A stretch of DNA of 40,614 bases from Planctomycetaceae bacterium (lineage in GTDB: Bacteria > Planctomycetota > Planctomycetia > Planctomycetales > Planctomycetaceae), in NCBI GenBank assembly GCA_002726205.1, contig PBSL01000016.1, forward strand, positions 1-40,614, given 5' to 3'. Position numbers and translations under genes: made by a program. Below, piece by piece: positions 8,443 through 16,737 of this stretch (positions are counted from its first letter, which is position 1; each line of letters opens with the position of its first letter). The notes beneath the pieces were generated by a model. It was not told where the DNA came from. It did no database searches and saw nothing but the letters and a program-made list of their open reading frames with translations.

Positions 8443-10455
8443 TCACTTGGCCGGATCCAGTTTCGCCAATCGCTTCTTCGCCGCCTGGCGAGCCGTCTTC
8501 AGCACACTCTCGATCGTCACCGGCTTGCCCCCCTGCCGCTTGCTCTCGTCGGCGGCTTCCATGAAGGCATAGATCTCCAGCGTCTCCCGCTCGGGGATCG
8601 ACGACTTGCCCGTGCGGAAAAAGCGGACAATGTCGACCACCAGTGGCTTGTAACCGTCGTAGGATCCGACAGCCGCCTTGCCCTTGGTCCCCTCGGCCGT
8701 CCCGCTGTAACCCTTCCCGGGACGGGTGCCCGTGAAGACGCCGACGCGGCCACCTTGCCAGGTCCCCTCGACCACGTCCCGGCCAGGGGTACTTTCCTTG
8801 CGGGTCACCGTCTCGCAACCGCCCTTCATCACGGTGAACAGCGACTCGACACCATGGATGCCGTACCAGAACAGGTCCGGGTGCGTTTTCTCCAGCGAAC
8901 AGGGGCTGGTGGTTTCACAGCGGGTCACTTTCCCGATGCTGCCACCCCGAACCGCCTGGCTGTTCTTGCCATAGCGCAGCGAGGACGCACTGAAGACGGG
9001 GACCTTGTACTTCGCGGCGGCCTGGAAAATCGCCACCGCATCGGCCAGCGACCCGGCGATCGGCTTGTCGATGAAGACGGGCTTGCCGGCCCGCAGCACC
9101 GGCAACACCTGCTCGAGGTGCGGGCGGCCGTCGTTGGTTTCCAGCAGGACCACGTCGACCCGCTTGAGCAGTTCGGGAATCGAATCGACGATCTCGACCC
9201 CCAGTCCCTTGACCTGCTTGATGTAACCGGGCACCCGCTTCGTGCTGGACTCGATGTCCGGACTGCCCTTGGGGTAGGCGGCCACGACCCGGCAATTGGC
9301 CAGTTCCGGCACTGTCTTGGGATCGTTGAGGATCCGGCTGAAGGCGATCACGTGAGAAGTATCCAGTCCGATGATGCCGGCCCGCAGCGTCCTGGGCTTG
9401 GCAACGGCCACCCCGGCCACGGCACTGATGTTCCAGAGCCGGGCCGTCTTGTCGTTGCTCGACGTCAGCAACAACTGGCCATCCGGCGACAGGGCCACGT
9501 CGGTCACCTGGGCGGCGTGATCGGCAATCGTCGCCAGTTCCTCGCCGGTCTCCCGTTTCCAGATCTTGACCTCGTTTTTTCCCTTGGCCCGTCCACCGCT
9601 TCCGGTGATCACGATCTGTCCGTCGGGGGAAAAGACCGCACTGGTGGTCGGGCGACCATGGCCGCCGAAAAATCCCAGCGGCTGGGTCTTTGCCGTCGAA
9701 TAGACGTTGACCTTCTCGTCAAAACTCGTCGTGACCAGGAACTTGCCGTCCGGCGAGAAGGCTGCACCGGTGGCAGCCTTCTTGTGGTCCTGGAAGACGG
9801 CAAGCTGCCGCCCGCTGGCCACGTCCCAGGTGATCACTTCACCCTTCTTCGTCACCCGTGTCTCGTCACCGGCGGCCGAAACCACCCGTTTGCCGTCGGG
9901 GGAAAAAGTGACACCGGTCACCGGAAACTTGTGCCCGCTCAACACCCGGACCGACGTGGCGTCGGTCGTGTTCCAGAGACGGACGGTCTCATCGTCGCTG
10001 GAGCTGGCCAGCAGCTTGCCGTCGGGCGAGTAGGCCACGCCGGTCACCTGGCCACGCTGTCCCTTCAGTTCCCCGGTCACCTTGCCGTCGGCCGTGGCAA
10101 CCAGGAACGTTCGCTGGTAGTGACCGGCGGCCAGTTGCTTGCCGTCGGGCGAATAGGACAGGCCCCGGACGTAACCGGGCTTGAGTTTGATCACCGGCAG
10201 TTCCTTGCGATCAGCGGTGGCCCAGCGGCGGATGATCCCGTAAGAACCGGCGGCCAGTTGCTTGCCATCCGGAGAGATGGCCACGCTGGTGACCCAGTTC
10301 TTGAAACCGTCGAACTGGGCGACCGGTTTGACCGGCGAGGCCTTCTTGAGACCGGCCGCACCCGGTCGCGGGCTGTTCCCGGACCGTTGTGACAAGGCCA
10401 CCGTTGTCACGGCCAGGAGGACGACGAGACTGCCCAGGCGAATCGTACGAGACAT
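8443..10455 (-). CDS. Secreted WD40 propeller fused to Gfo/Idh/MocA oxidoreductase
   Basis: The 670-residue product starts with a signal-like helix (MSRTIRLGSLVVLLAVTTVA). The start at 10455 has GGAGAA five bases upstream; the frame is open to 10542 without a better start. Residues 45-345 contain seven evenly spaced SPDG motifs (61, 102, 143, 185, 234, 276, 323), each followed by strand and blade-end motifs such as VRLWN and ARLWN, so a seven-bladed propeller is expected. Residues 357-660 are a Gfo/Idh/MocA unit. GIIGLDTSH (360-368) stands at the cofactor-binding turn, VFIDKPI (460-466) corresponds to the EKP motif, and WYGIHGVE (530-537) carries the usual catalytic-region histidine. The dinucleotide turn lacks the classical GxGxxG. 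The reading frame is uninterrupted across the junction (about residues 345-357). Substrate and location of the redox domain are unknown. The amidohydrolase-like gene follows 20 bases downstream. Confidence 0.88.
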   Translation of the reverse strand: MSRTIRLGSLVVLLAVTTVALSQRSGNSPRPGAAGLKKASPVKPVAQFDGFKNWVTSVAISPDGKQLAAGSYGIIRRWATADRKELPVIKLKPGYVRGLSYSPDGKQLAAGHYQRTFLVATADGKVTGELKGQRGQVTGVAYSPDGKLLASSSDDETVRLWNTTDATSVRVLSGHKFPVTGVTFSPDGKRVVSAAGDETRVTKKGEVITWDVASGRQLAVFQDHKKAATGAAFSPDGKFLVTTSFDEKVNVYSTAKTQPLGFFGGHGRPTTSAVFSPDGQIVITGSGGRAKGKNEVKIWKRETGEELATIADHAAQVTDVALSPDGQLLLTSSNDKTARLWNISAVAGVAVAKPRTLRAGIIGLDTSHVIAFSRILNDPKTVPELANCRVVAAYPKGSPDIESSTKRVPGYIKQVKGLGVEIVDSIPELLKRVDVVLLETNDGRPHLEQVLPVLRAGKPVFIDKPIAGSLADAVAIFQAAAKYKVPVFSASSLRYGKNSQAVRGGSIGKVTRCETTSPCSLEKTHPDLFWYGIHGVESLFTVMKGGCETVTRKESTPGRDVVEGTWQGGRVGVFTGTRPGKGYSGTAEGTKGKAAVGSYDGYKPLVVDIVRFFRTGKSSIPERETLEIYAFMEAADESKRQGGKPVTIESVLKTARQAAKKRLAKLDPAK

Positions 10456-10460
10456 CAGCT

Positions 10461-10466
10461 TTCTCC
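10461..10466 (-). promoter_or_regulatory. Ribosome binding site of the WD40-oxidoreductase gene
   Basis: On the minus strand this reads GGAGAA, five bases before the ATG at 10455. It decides the start against the longer open frame and places the signal peptide exactly at the N-terminus. Confidence 0.7.
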
Positions 10467-10549
10467 AGCAGGAATCATTTCCCCCGGAGTATCTCATCCC
10501 GGACCCGGCCTGTCGAATCCAAGCCGCCACCGCGTCGAACAAACGGCCT

Positions 10550-11659
10550 TCAGATCTCGACCCGGGCCCAGTGAACGCTCAGGCAGGTCTCGTCAGCCCC
10601 TGCGTAATAGACCAGCAACAACGAACCGTCGGACAGGACCGCAGCCGTCGGATGACCGAAGCTCCACGTCCCCATCGCCTCCCAGAACTCGTCGTAGGTG
10701 GTCTCATCCGAGATGCCCTGCTCACCCAGGCCACTGCTCGAATAGACCACCAGCTCGTTCTCGCTGTCCCAGCTCAGGCCCTCGTCCTCTGAAGCGACCA
10801 GTCGCAGCGAACCGGGTTCGTGCCGGTGCACGTAGAAGGCCAGCAACCGACCATCCTGCAACGGGATCGGCATCGCGATCTGGCCGGCCATTCCCATTGA
10901 TCGGGGCGTCTCCCAGTCCAGCGATCCAGCGGCGCCCCAGGCCATGTGCATCTCGATGTCCGCCTCGGCATGCACGTCGTAGGTCCAGAACATCGCCACG
11001 GGCCGGCCCGTTCGCGGGCAGCACCGTTGCCGCTGGTCGTAGAAGAAGGTGTCGGGATCCTCGTCGACCACGTCAACGGTTGCTTCAAACCGTTCACCGT
11101 CCTCGCTGAAGTGGGCATAAGCTCCATGAAATCGACCGGCCGTTTCGGTCTGGCCGTGGCTGAACTCGCTGGTGACCAGCCAACCGCGACCCGGCAACCG
11201 GACGACAGGGCCGCTGAGCACCACTTCACGTTTCAACAGCCGTCGATCGCCCCAGGTCCGACCACCGTCAGCCGAGTATTCCTGCAGCAGGTGCATCGGG
11301 GCCATCGCATCCGACTCGACATCCCGCAATGTCCCGTCACCTTCGGAACGATCGACCCAGAGCAACACCGCCAGCAGGCGGCCGTCGTCGAGTTCGGCCA
11401 ATTCGACCGAGCGAACTTCTCCGGGAACCCCTTCGAACTCGGTCACAAATCCCTCGCTGATCACCGACCAGCTCTCTCCATCGTCGGTCGATTCACAAAT
11501 GACACCGTTGCCATCGGCGGAATCCTTGGCCGTGCCTCGACGAAACGACACCAGCAGCGTGCCGTCCTCTCGCTGCAACAGCGAATCGAACGAACACACC
11601 CGAAACGGCCCTTCGACCGCCGTCGCATCAAAAACCAGGCCCCTGCCGGTGATTCGCAT
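10550..11659 (-). CDS. Sialidase-like (BNR/Asp-box) propeller protein
   Basis: The 369-residue protein has three Asp-box motifs (S-x-D-x-G-x-x-W): STDDGESW at 57-64, SADGGRTW at 129-136 and SEDEGLSW near 285. These mark the blades of a six-bladed sialidase-type propeller. An arginine near the N-terminus (GPFRVCSF, 18-25) lies where sialidases have the FRIP motif, but the motif itself is not conserved. No signal peptide is seen, so it appears cytoplasmic, unlike secreted sialidases. It starts 18 bases after the SDR stop on the same strand, suggesting one operon for sugar or uronate processing. It could be an exo-sialidase relative or another glycosidase or lyase with the same fold; activity on sialic acid is not shown. 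Confidence 0.75.
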   Translation of the reverse strand: MRITGRGLVFDATAVEGPFRVCSFDSLLQREDGTLLVSFRRGTAKDSADGNGVICESTDDGESWSVISEGFVTEFEGVPGEVRSVELAELDDGRLLAVLLWVDRSEGDGTLRDVESDAMAPMHLLQEYSADGGRTWGDRRLLKREVVLSGPVVRLPGRGWLVTSEFSHGQTETAGRFHGAYAHFSEDGERFEATVDVVDEDPDTFFYDQRQRCCPRTGRPVAMFWTYDVHAEADIEMHMAWGAAGSLDWETPRSMGMAGQIAMPIPLQDGRLLAFYVHRHEPGSLRLVASEDEGLSWDSENELVVYSSSGLGEQGISDETTYDEFWEAMGTWSFGHPTAAVLSDGSLLLVYYAGADETCLSVHWARVEI

Positions 11660-11677
11660 CGTGAAACTCGCTTTCGG

Positions 11678-12487
11678 CTACCAGTGCATTATGAACCCGC
11701 CATCAACATTGATCGTCTGCCCGGCGACATTGCGGGCTCGTTCCGACGAGAGGAACAGGGCCATGTCGGCCACGTCCTCGGGTTGCTGCCACCGCCCCAG
11801 CGGCACCACCGTGCGAACCTTTTCTCCCGCCCATTCCTCGTAGCTGAGCCGCTCATTCTCGGGCTGACGGTCGTGCCAGGCCTGCCAGACACCACGGTTG
11901 AGTGGCGTTTCGATCATCCCCGGACAGATCGTGTTGACGCGGATCCCGTGCCCGGCCAGATCCTTGGCCACGCACTGGGCAAAGTTGATATTGGCTGCCT
12001 TGGCCGCGCTGTAGGGCGGATCGGTCTGCGAACCAAACTGGCCGGCAACACTGGCCAGGAAAACCATCGTGCCGCTGTTGCGATCGACCATCCCGGGCGC
12101 CACCGCGTGGGTCACCCGTACCATGCCCATGATGTTTACATCCAGCGTCCGCGACCAGTCGTCGGGTTCGAGGTTGGTGAACGGATAACCAAACTGGCCC
12201 GATCCGATCGCCGCACAGTGCACCAGGTGGTCGATCGGACCCAGCGAGACTGAAGTCTGTTCAAGAGCCTGGGCAATCGACTCCTGGTCGGTGATGTCGA
12301 CCCGCAGCCCGACGACGGACGGGCCACCACCGGCCGACAGTTCATCGGCAGTCGTGGCGACCGTGTCGGCGATGTCCCAGATTGCCACCGAGACACCCTC
12401 GGACAGGAAACCGGCGGCCACCGCCCGGCCGATGCCGCTGGCACCGCCGGTGACGACCGCGACATGGTCGGTCAGTTGCAGATCCAT
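11678..12487 (-). CDS. Short-chain dehydrogenase/reductase (classical SDR)
   Basis: The 269-residue NAD(P)-dependent oxidoreductase has all classical SDR motifs: the TGGASGIG cofactor turn (13-20), the NAG-like HCAAIG (90-95), Asn118, Ser146 in LASVAG, and Tyr159-x3-Lys163 (YSAAK), plus CPGMIETP (188-195). WDIAD at 37-41, with an Asp at the end of beta-2, suggests NAD(H) over NADP(H). The ATG at 12487 has GGAG eight bases upstream; the open frame to 12562 is not needed for the fold. It is first in a two-gene unit with the sialidase-like gene and is divergent from the isomerase-like gene at 12655. This suggests oxidation or reduction of a sugar or polyol, but the substrate is unassigned. Confidence 0.92.
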   Translation of the reverse strand: MDLQLTDHVAVVTGGASGIGRAVAAGFLSEGVSVAIWDIADTVATTADELSAGGGPSVVGLRVDITDQESIAQALEQTSVSLGPIDHLVHCAAIGSGQFGYPFTNLEPDDWSRTLDVNIMGMVRVTHAVAPGMVDRNSGTMVFLASVAGQFGSQTDPPYSAAKAANINFAQCVAKDLAGHGIRVNTICPGMIETPLNRGVWQAWHDRQPENERLSYEEWAGEKVRTVVPLGRWQQPEDVADMALFLSSERARNVAGQTINVDGGFIMHW

Positions 12488-12615
12488 GAGCGAAACTCCG
12501 TTGTCGTGTGCTGTTGTGCCATTGTCAGTCCCGGACCGCAGCGGGCAAGGCTGCGACTGCAATCAGCGACAGGAACCTGCCGCCTGCAAAGCCTGACCCC
12601 CGCAAGCGACTGTGC

Positions 12616-12621
12616 TACATT
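12616..12621 (+). promoter_or_regulatory. Possible extended -10 of the isomerase-like gene
   Basis: TGC-TACATT (TG at 12613-12614, hexamer 12616-12621) resembles an extended -10 element, 33 bases before the ATG at 12655. It lies in the 167-base region between two divergent genes. No clear -35 was found. Weak evidence. Confidence 0.25.
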
Positions 12622-12654
12622 CGCTAAACACCTGTTTCCCGGGAGTTCCTCAGC

Positions 12655-13476
12655 ATGCAGCTTGGCCTGATCAACTCGGCCTGGGCCCAGGCCGGTCGCG
12701 ATACGACCTGGGGCATCCAGAAGACCGCCGAGCTCGGTTTCGACTCGATCGACATCTTCACCGACCCGCTTGACATCGACATCCGCGAACGCCGGTTGAT
12801 CAAGACCGAGTGTGACAGGGCCGGCCTGCCGATCGTCTCGATCTGCTGCGTCGCCGTCGGACTGATCGATTTCAATCCCTCCGTCCAGCGGTTCCACATG
12901 GACCGCTGCCGGGCGTTTCTCGACCTGGTCTACGAGTACGAGGCGAAGAATCTGCTGCTGGTCCTGGGCGAGTACATCTGGAACGAGGAGGTGATTCCAC
13001 CGGCCGAACAGTGGCAGACCGGAGTCGAGAACTGCCGCGAACTCGCCCGCTGCGCCGAGAACCTGGGAATCGAGATCGCACTGGAACTGGAACCCTTTCG
13101 CCTCTCGCTGCTCAACAACGTCGAAAACATGGTCCGTTTCATCGACGATGTTGATCATCCGTCGTTGCAGGCCAACATCGACATCTCGCACCTGCTGCTG
13201 GCCGACGTCGCCGCTGAAGAACTGCAGAAGCTCGAGGGCAAGGCGATCCACGTCCACATCTCCGACTGCGACGGCAAGATCCACGGCGACCTGCCACCGG
13301 GTAGAGGCGTCGTCGATTTCGGTCCCTACCTCGACGAGATCAAGAAACTGGAAATCCAGGGAGCCATCTCGATCGAACTGGAATACTCACCCGAACCGGA
13401 CAAGATCGAGGAATGGGTTGGCGAAGCCTACGAGGCGACCGATCGGTTGATGCAGGCGACCGGGCTGCGGGGGTAG
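12655..13476 (+). CDS. Sugar phosphate isomerase/epimerase-like TIM barrel
   Basis: The 273-residue protein is of the AP-endonuclease-2/xylose-isomerase-like TIM-barrel type. Putative metal ligands are at the expected strand ends: Glu144 or Glu146 (ALELEPF), Asp176 with His179 (NIDISHL), His199 or His201 (IHVHISD) and Glu241 or Glu243 (SIELEYS). GRGVVDFGPY (216-225) is the common loop before the last strands. Such enzymes isomerise or epimerise sugars or inositol derivatives in the cytoplasm with divalent metal. The ATG has GGGAG upstream (around 12641-12645). It is divergent from the SDR/sialidase-like pair, which fits a shared sugar-utilisation role. The specific sugar is unknown. Confidence 0.85.
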   Translation: MQLGLINSAWAQAGRDTTWGIQKTAELGFDSIDIFTDPLDIDIRERRLIKTECDRAGLPIVSICCVAVGLIDFNPSVQRFHMDRCRAFLDLVYEYEAKNLLLVLGEYIWNEEVIPPAEQWQTGVENCRELARCAENLGIEIALELEPFRLSLLNNVENMVRFIDDVDHPSLQANIDISHLLLADVAAEELQKLEGKAIHVHISDCDGKIHGDLPPGRGVVDFGPYLDEIKKLEIQGAISIELEYSPEPDKIEEWVGEAYEATDRLMQATGLRG

Positions 13477-13557
13477 TTGTCAACAACCACCCCGTTCCTT
13501 ACTCTCGCAGATTCAACTCTGCGCCCGACGTTCACCCCAACCCACGAAAGCTCTCCG

Positions 13558-14814
13558 ATGCCTGATCTGGTTTCTCCTCATGGTGGTCTTTCCGAACCCG
13601 TGTGCCGGATGGTGTCGGCCGATGAAGCCGAATCGTTCCAGGCGGCCGCGGCCGAACTGCCCGGCCTGCCCGTTTCGTCGGCTGATCTCTCGACCGTCTA
13701 CCGCCTGGGTGACGGTACGCTGAGTCCCCTGGTCGGGCCGATGAACGAGAACGTCTTCAACCGCGTGCTCGATGAGAAGGTGATCGAATCCGACGGGTCA
13801 CTTTATGCCTGGAGCATCCCCCTGTCGTTGCCGGCCACCAGCGAGATCGCCGCGAGTCTCGGGATCGGATCGAAAGTGGGCCTGACCGGACCCGATGGGA
13901 CCGTGGTCGGGATCCTGGATGTTGAGAGCGTTTTCGAGTGGGACAAGCCTCGCTACATTTCGTCGGTCTACGGCACCGACCGCGTCGATCATCCCGGTGG
14001 CGACATGGTGACCGTCCACGACGCCGACAGCACTCACCTGGTCGGCGGTTCGCTTCGCGTCCTGCCCGCACCCAGCAACCCCGACTTCGGCCAGTACGTG
14101 CTTTCGCCTCGTGAGGTCCGCAACCTCCTGGCCGAAACCGGCTGGGACGCGGCCGTTGCCTTCCAGACACGCAACCCCCTGCACCGGGCCCACGAGTATG
14201 CCCTGGTGTACGCCCTGGAGTCGTTGTTGAAGGAAGGGAAAAACGCCGGCGCCGTACTCAACCCCTTGATCGGAGAAACCAAGGGCGACGACGTCAACGC
14301 GGCCATCCGCATGCAGACCTACGAGAAGCTGATCAGCGACCGCGCGATGGGCGACGGTGACAGCGACACCCAGCTGTGGGAGTCACGCGGCGAGAGCGTA
14401 CCCGATCGCGTCAGACTGCTCGGCCTGGATATCAAGATGTTCTACGGCGGCCCGGCCGAAGCGGTGATGCACGCCATCTATCGACAGAACATGGGTTATT
14501 CCCACATCGTCATCGGCCGCAAGCATGCCGATGCCCCCTTCCACGACGGCGAGGCCATCTGGGGCGACTTTGATGCCCAGGAGATCTTCGAGAACCTGGC
14601 AGGCGAGTTGCAGATCCGCCCGGTCAATGTCGGCTTCGCCGCGTTCTACGAATCGCTGGGCCGGGTGGACCTGATGAGGAACCACTCCGACGAGAAACCC
14701 GTATTCATTTCGGGCAAGGACGTTCGCGCCACCCTGCAGCAGGGCGAGATGGTTGACCCGCGGATCATGCGGGAAAGCACCTCGCGGATCCTCGCCGAGG
14801 CCATGCAGCAGTAG
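13558..14814 (+). CDS. sat: Sulfate adenylyltransferase (ATP sulfurylase)
   Basis: The 418-residue monofunctional enzyme makes adenosine 5'-phosphosulfate and pyrophosphate from ATP and sulfate, or runs in reverse. It has the N-terminal PHGG (7-10), the substrate motif [11 protein letters not shown] (203-213) with His209 and His212, and the second ATP-site motif as GRKHAD (320-325) where many Sat proteins have [16 protein letters not shown] and PRIMRES near the C-terminus are family signatures. No APS kinase domain is attached. The frame is open back to a TTG at 13477, but the ATG at 13558 starts just before the conserved PHGG region. Its neighbours are not cysteine genes; sulfatases follow 3' and might supply the sulfate. 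Assimilatory or dissimilatory use cannot be decided here. Confidence 0.93.
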   Translation: MPDLVSPHGGLSEPVCRMVSADEAESFQAAAAELPGLPVSSADLSTVYRLGDGTLSPLVGPMNENVFNRVLDEKVIESDGSLYAWSIPLSLPATSEIAASLGIGSKVGLTGPDGTVVGILDVESVFEWDKPRYISSVYGTDRVDHPGGDMVTVHDADSTHLVGGSLRVLPAPSNPDFGQYVLSPREVRNLLAETGWDAAVAFQTRNPLHRAHEYALVYALESLLKEGKNAGAVLNPLIGETKGDDVNAAIRMQTYEKLISDRAMGDGDSDTQLWESRGESVPDRVRLLGLDIKMFYGGPAEAVMHAIYRQNMGYSHIVIGRKHADAPFHDGEAIWGDFDAQEIFENLAGELQIRPVNVGFAAFYESLGRVDLMRNHSDEKPVFISGKDVRATLQQGEMVDPRIMRESTSRILAEAMQQ

Positions 14815-14864
14815 CAGGGACGCGTTCCCGGTTGTGCCCCGCCGAGGCCGGTTTTCGCAACAAA

Positions 14865-14869
14865 GAGGT
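14865..14869 (+). promoter_or_regulatory. Ribosome binding site deciding a GTG start
   Basis: GAGGT lies six bases before the GTG at 14876. The open frame begins earlier, inside sat, but only this GTG has a Shine-Dalgarno. It also puts the catalytic Asn at residue 6, as in IsdG-type enzymes. Confidence 0.6.
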
Positions 14870-14875
14870 CGCGTC

Positions 14876-15229
14876 GTGATCGTTGTTACCAACCAGATTC
14901 CCGTGGCCAGTGGCCACGAGATCGATTTCGAGGAACGCTTCCAGAACCGGGTTCACCTGGTCGACCAGTCGCCGGGCTTCATCCGCAACGAGGTGCATCG
15001 GCCACGACCGGTCCGCTTCGATCGCGAGCAGGGGACATTCGTCGATGATCCCGAGACAGAAGGGTTTTACGAGGTCAAGACCTGGTGGGAATCGATGGAC
15101 GACTTCGTGAACTGGACTCGCAGCGAATCGTTTGCCGAGGCACACGCCAACCGGCCGCCCAAGGAGATGTTCCGCGGCCCCAGCCAGGTCGCCGTGCACG
15201 AGGTCTTCCTCTCGACCGATGACCGTTGA
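14876..15229 (+). CDS. ABM-domain protein, probable IsdG/HmoB-like heme-degrading monooxygenase
   Basis: The 117-residue single-domain protein starts at GTG. It has the ferredoxin-like ABM fold pattern and the spacing of the IsdG-family catalytic triad: Asn6 (VTNQIP), Trp80 (FVNWTRS) and His90 (FAEAHANRP), with ten residues between Trp and His. In IsdG/IsdI these three hold heme and drive its oxidative opening, releasing iron. The 30-60 region has an insert (RPRPVRFDREQG) longer than the smallest IsdG proteins. It follows sat by 61 bases and precedes a gap with hairpins, so it may be the end of that transcript. A quinol- or antibiotic-monooxygenase relative without heme activity is the alternative. 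Confidence 0.78.
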   Translation: MIVVTNQIPVASGHEIDFEERFQNRVHLVDQSPGFIRNEVHRPRPVRFDREQGTFVDDPETEGFYEVKTWWESMDDFVNWTRSESFAEAHANRPPKEMFRGPSQVAVHEVFLSTDDR

Positions 15230-15293
15230 CCGTTGTTCAACAGCGGCTGATCCGTAGCGACGGCCCAGCGGTAATCTGCTAATGTCGGGAGTC

Positions 15294-15314
15294 GCGGGTC
15301 TCTGGAAAACCCGC
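15294..15314 (+). other. Small hairpin in the leader of the DUF1501 gene
   Basis: GCGGGT (15294-15299) pairs with ACCCGC (15309-15314) around a 9-base loop. It lies between a possible extended -10 (TG-C-TAATGT, 15277-15285) and the ATG at 15347. It may act as a leader structure or a weak terminator of the preceding unit; no T-run follows. Confidence 0.2.
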
Positions 15315-15346
15315 CCCTGTCGCTCATTGAAGAGAGCGGGTGTTGC

Positions 15347-16711
15347 ATGGCCTTCACGCCCTTTCCTCGACCTTGCCCCGGCACCCTGTCGCGTCGCGCG
15401 CTGGTGCAACTCGGACTCTCCGGCCTGGGCAGTCTCACGTTACCGGACCTGCTGCGGTTGGAAAGCCAGGCAGCGTCCCGGACCGGCCGTTCAGCCGGCG
15501 GCAAGTCGATCATCGTGCTGTGGTTGTGGGGCGGTGCCAGCCACATGGAGACCTTCGATCTCAAGCCCGAGGGGCCCCTGGGATTTCGTGGCGAGTTCCG
15601 GCCGATCGCAACCTCGGTACCCAGCCTGGACATTTCCGAGTACCTGCCGCAACTGGCCACCCAGGGGGACAAGCTGGCAATCATCCGGTCACTGCATCAC
15701 AACAGCCCGGGTCACGTCGACAGCACCCACACGGTGATGACCGGTTATCCCGGCAAGGACGCTCCGCCACCCTACCGCCCGGATTACCCCGATTTCTGGG
15801 CCGTGGCCAGCAAGGTCTGTGGAGAACGGGTTTCCGGTGTTCCAGCCCACATCGCCCTGCCCCGCGTGCGATTCAACGGCGCCGCCTACCTGGGTGCCGG
15901 GCTGGAACCGTTCCGAATTCGCGCCGATCCCAACGCCGGCAATTTCGAGGTTCCGAACCTGCAGTTGGACAGCCAGATGATCCATCGGTTCCGCGAACGG
16001 CGGAACCTGTTGTCGCGTTTCGATGGACTCCGCGGTGACATCGATCAATCCGGTGTGATGGACTCGCTGGATACTTACAACCGCAAGGCGGCGGAATTGC
16101 TGACCAGCGGCGCGGTCCGCAACGCCTTTGATCTCGGCCGCGAGAAAAAGCAGACACGCGACCGCTTCGGCCGCCACGCCGTGGGGCAACGCTGCCTGCT
16201 GGCACGGCGACTGGTCGAGGCGGGCGTGCGACTGGTCACGATCGACTTTCCCTGTGTTCCCGGACAGAAGGCATTCAGCTGGGACGACCACGCCAGCGTC
16301 TGGAACATCTTCGAGCAGATGAAGATCCGCCTGCCGGTTCTCGACCAGGTGACCTCGGCGTTGATCCAGGACCTGCACGACCGCGGCCTGCAGGACGATG
16401 TGCTGCTGGTCGTCATGGGCGAGATGTCGCACACGCCCCGCGTGCACTACGTCAAGGGAAACCCCGGACGCGAGCACTGGGCCCGGGCCATGTCGGTGCT
16501 GCTTTCTGGTGGTGGCATGACGATGGGGCAGGCCGTGGGGGCAACCAATGCCCGGGGCTCGCTGCCGGCAAACCGGCCACTGGTCCCCGGCGACCTGCTG
16601 GCCACACTGTATCGCTACATCGGAGTTCCACTGGACACGCAGTTCGAGGACCACGCCGGTCGGCCGACACCAATCCTGCCGGAGGGTGCTCCGATCGACG
16701 AACTGATCTGA
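15347..16711 (+). CDS. DUF1501 protein, Tat-exported
   Basis: The 454-residue member of DUF1501, an alkaline-phosphatase-superfamily group very common in planctomycetes, carries a Tat-type start with Arg16-Arg17 (SRRALVQLGLSGLG). The family signature WLWGGASHMETFDLKPEGP lies close after it, and VVMGEMSHTPR and GREHWARAMSVLLSGGG in the C-terminal third match typical family segments. It is presumably folded in the cytoplasm and exported. The enzymatic reaction of the family is not established. It starts 117 bases after the IsdG-like gene, and two sulfatase genes follow on the same strand at 26 and 35 bases, so an operon of exported hydrolase-like proteins is likely. The more usual DUF1549/DUF1553 cytochrome-type partner is not adjacent. 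Confidence 0.9.
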   Translation: MAFTPFPRPCPGTLSRRALVQLGLSGLGSLTLPDLLRLESQAASRTGRSAGGKSIIVLWLWGGASHMETFDLKPEGPLGFRGEFRPIATSVPSLDISEYLPQLATQGDKLAIIRSLHHNSPGHVDSTHTVMTGYPGKDAPPPYRPDYPDFWAVASKVCGERVSGVPAHIALPRVRFNGAAYLGAGLEPFRIRADPNAGNFEVPNLQLDSQMIHRFRERRNLLSRFDGLRGDIDQSGVMDSLDTYNRKAAELLTSGAVRNAFDLGREKKQTRDRFGRHAVGQRCLLARRLVEAGVRLVTIDFPCVPGQKAFSWDDHASVWNIFEQMKIRLPVLDQVTSALIQDLHDRGLQDDVLLVVMGEMSHTPRVHYVKGNPGREHWARAMSVLLSGGGMTMGQAVGATNARGSLPANRPLVPGDLLATLYRYIGVPLDTQFEDHAGRPTPILPEGAPIDELI

Positions 16712-16737
16712 TCCGCCAGGATCGACAAGCCCGACCC

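Noticed and set aside
8341-10392. 683-codon plus-strand open frame opposite the WD40-oxidoreductase gene
   Set aside because: High-GC antisense shadow: no recognisable domain. The minus-strand frame has a signal peptide, Shine-Dalgarno, seven WD repeats and oxidoreductase motifs.
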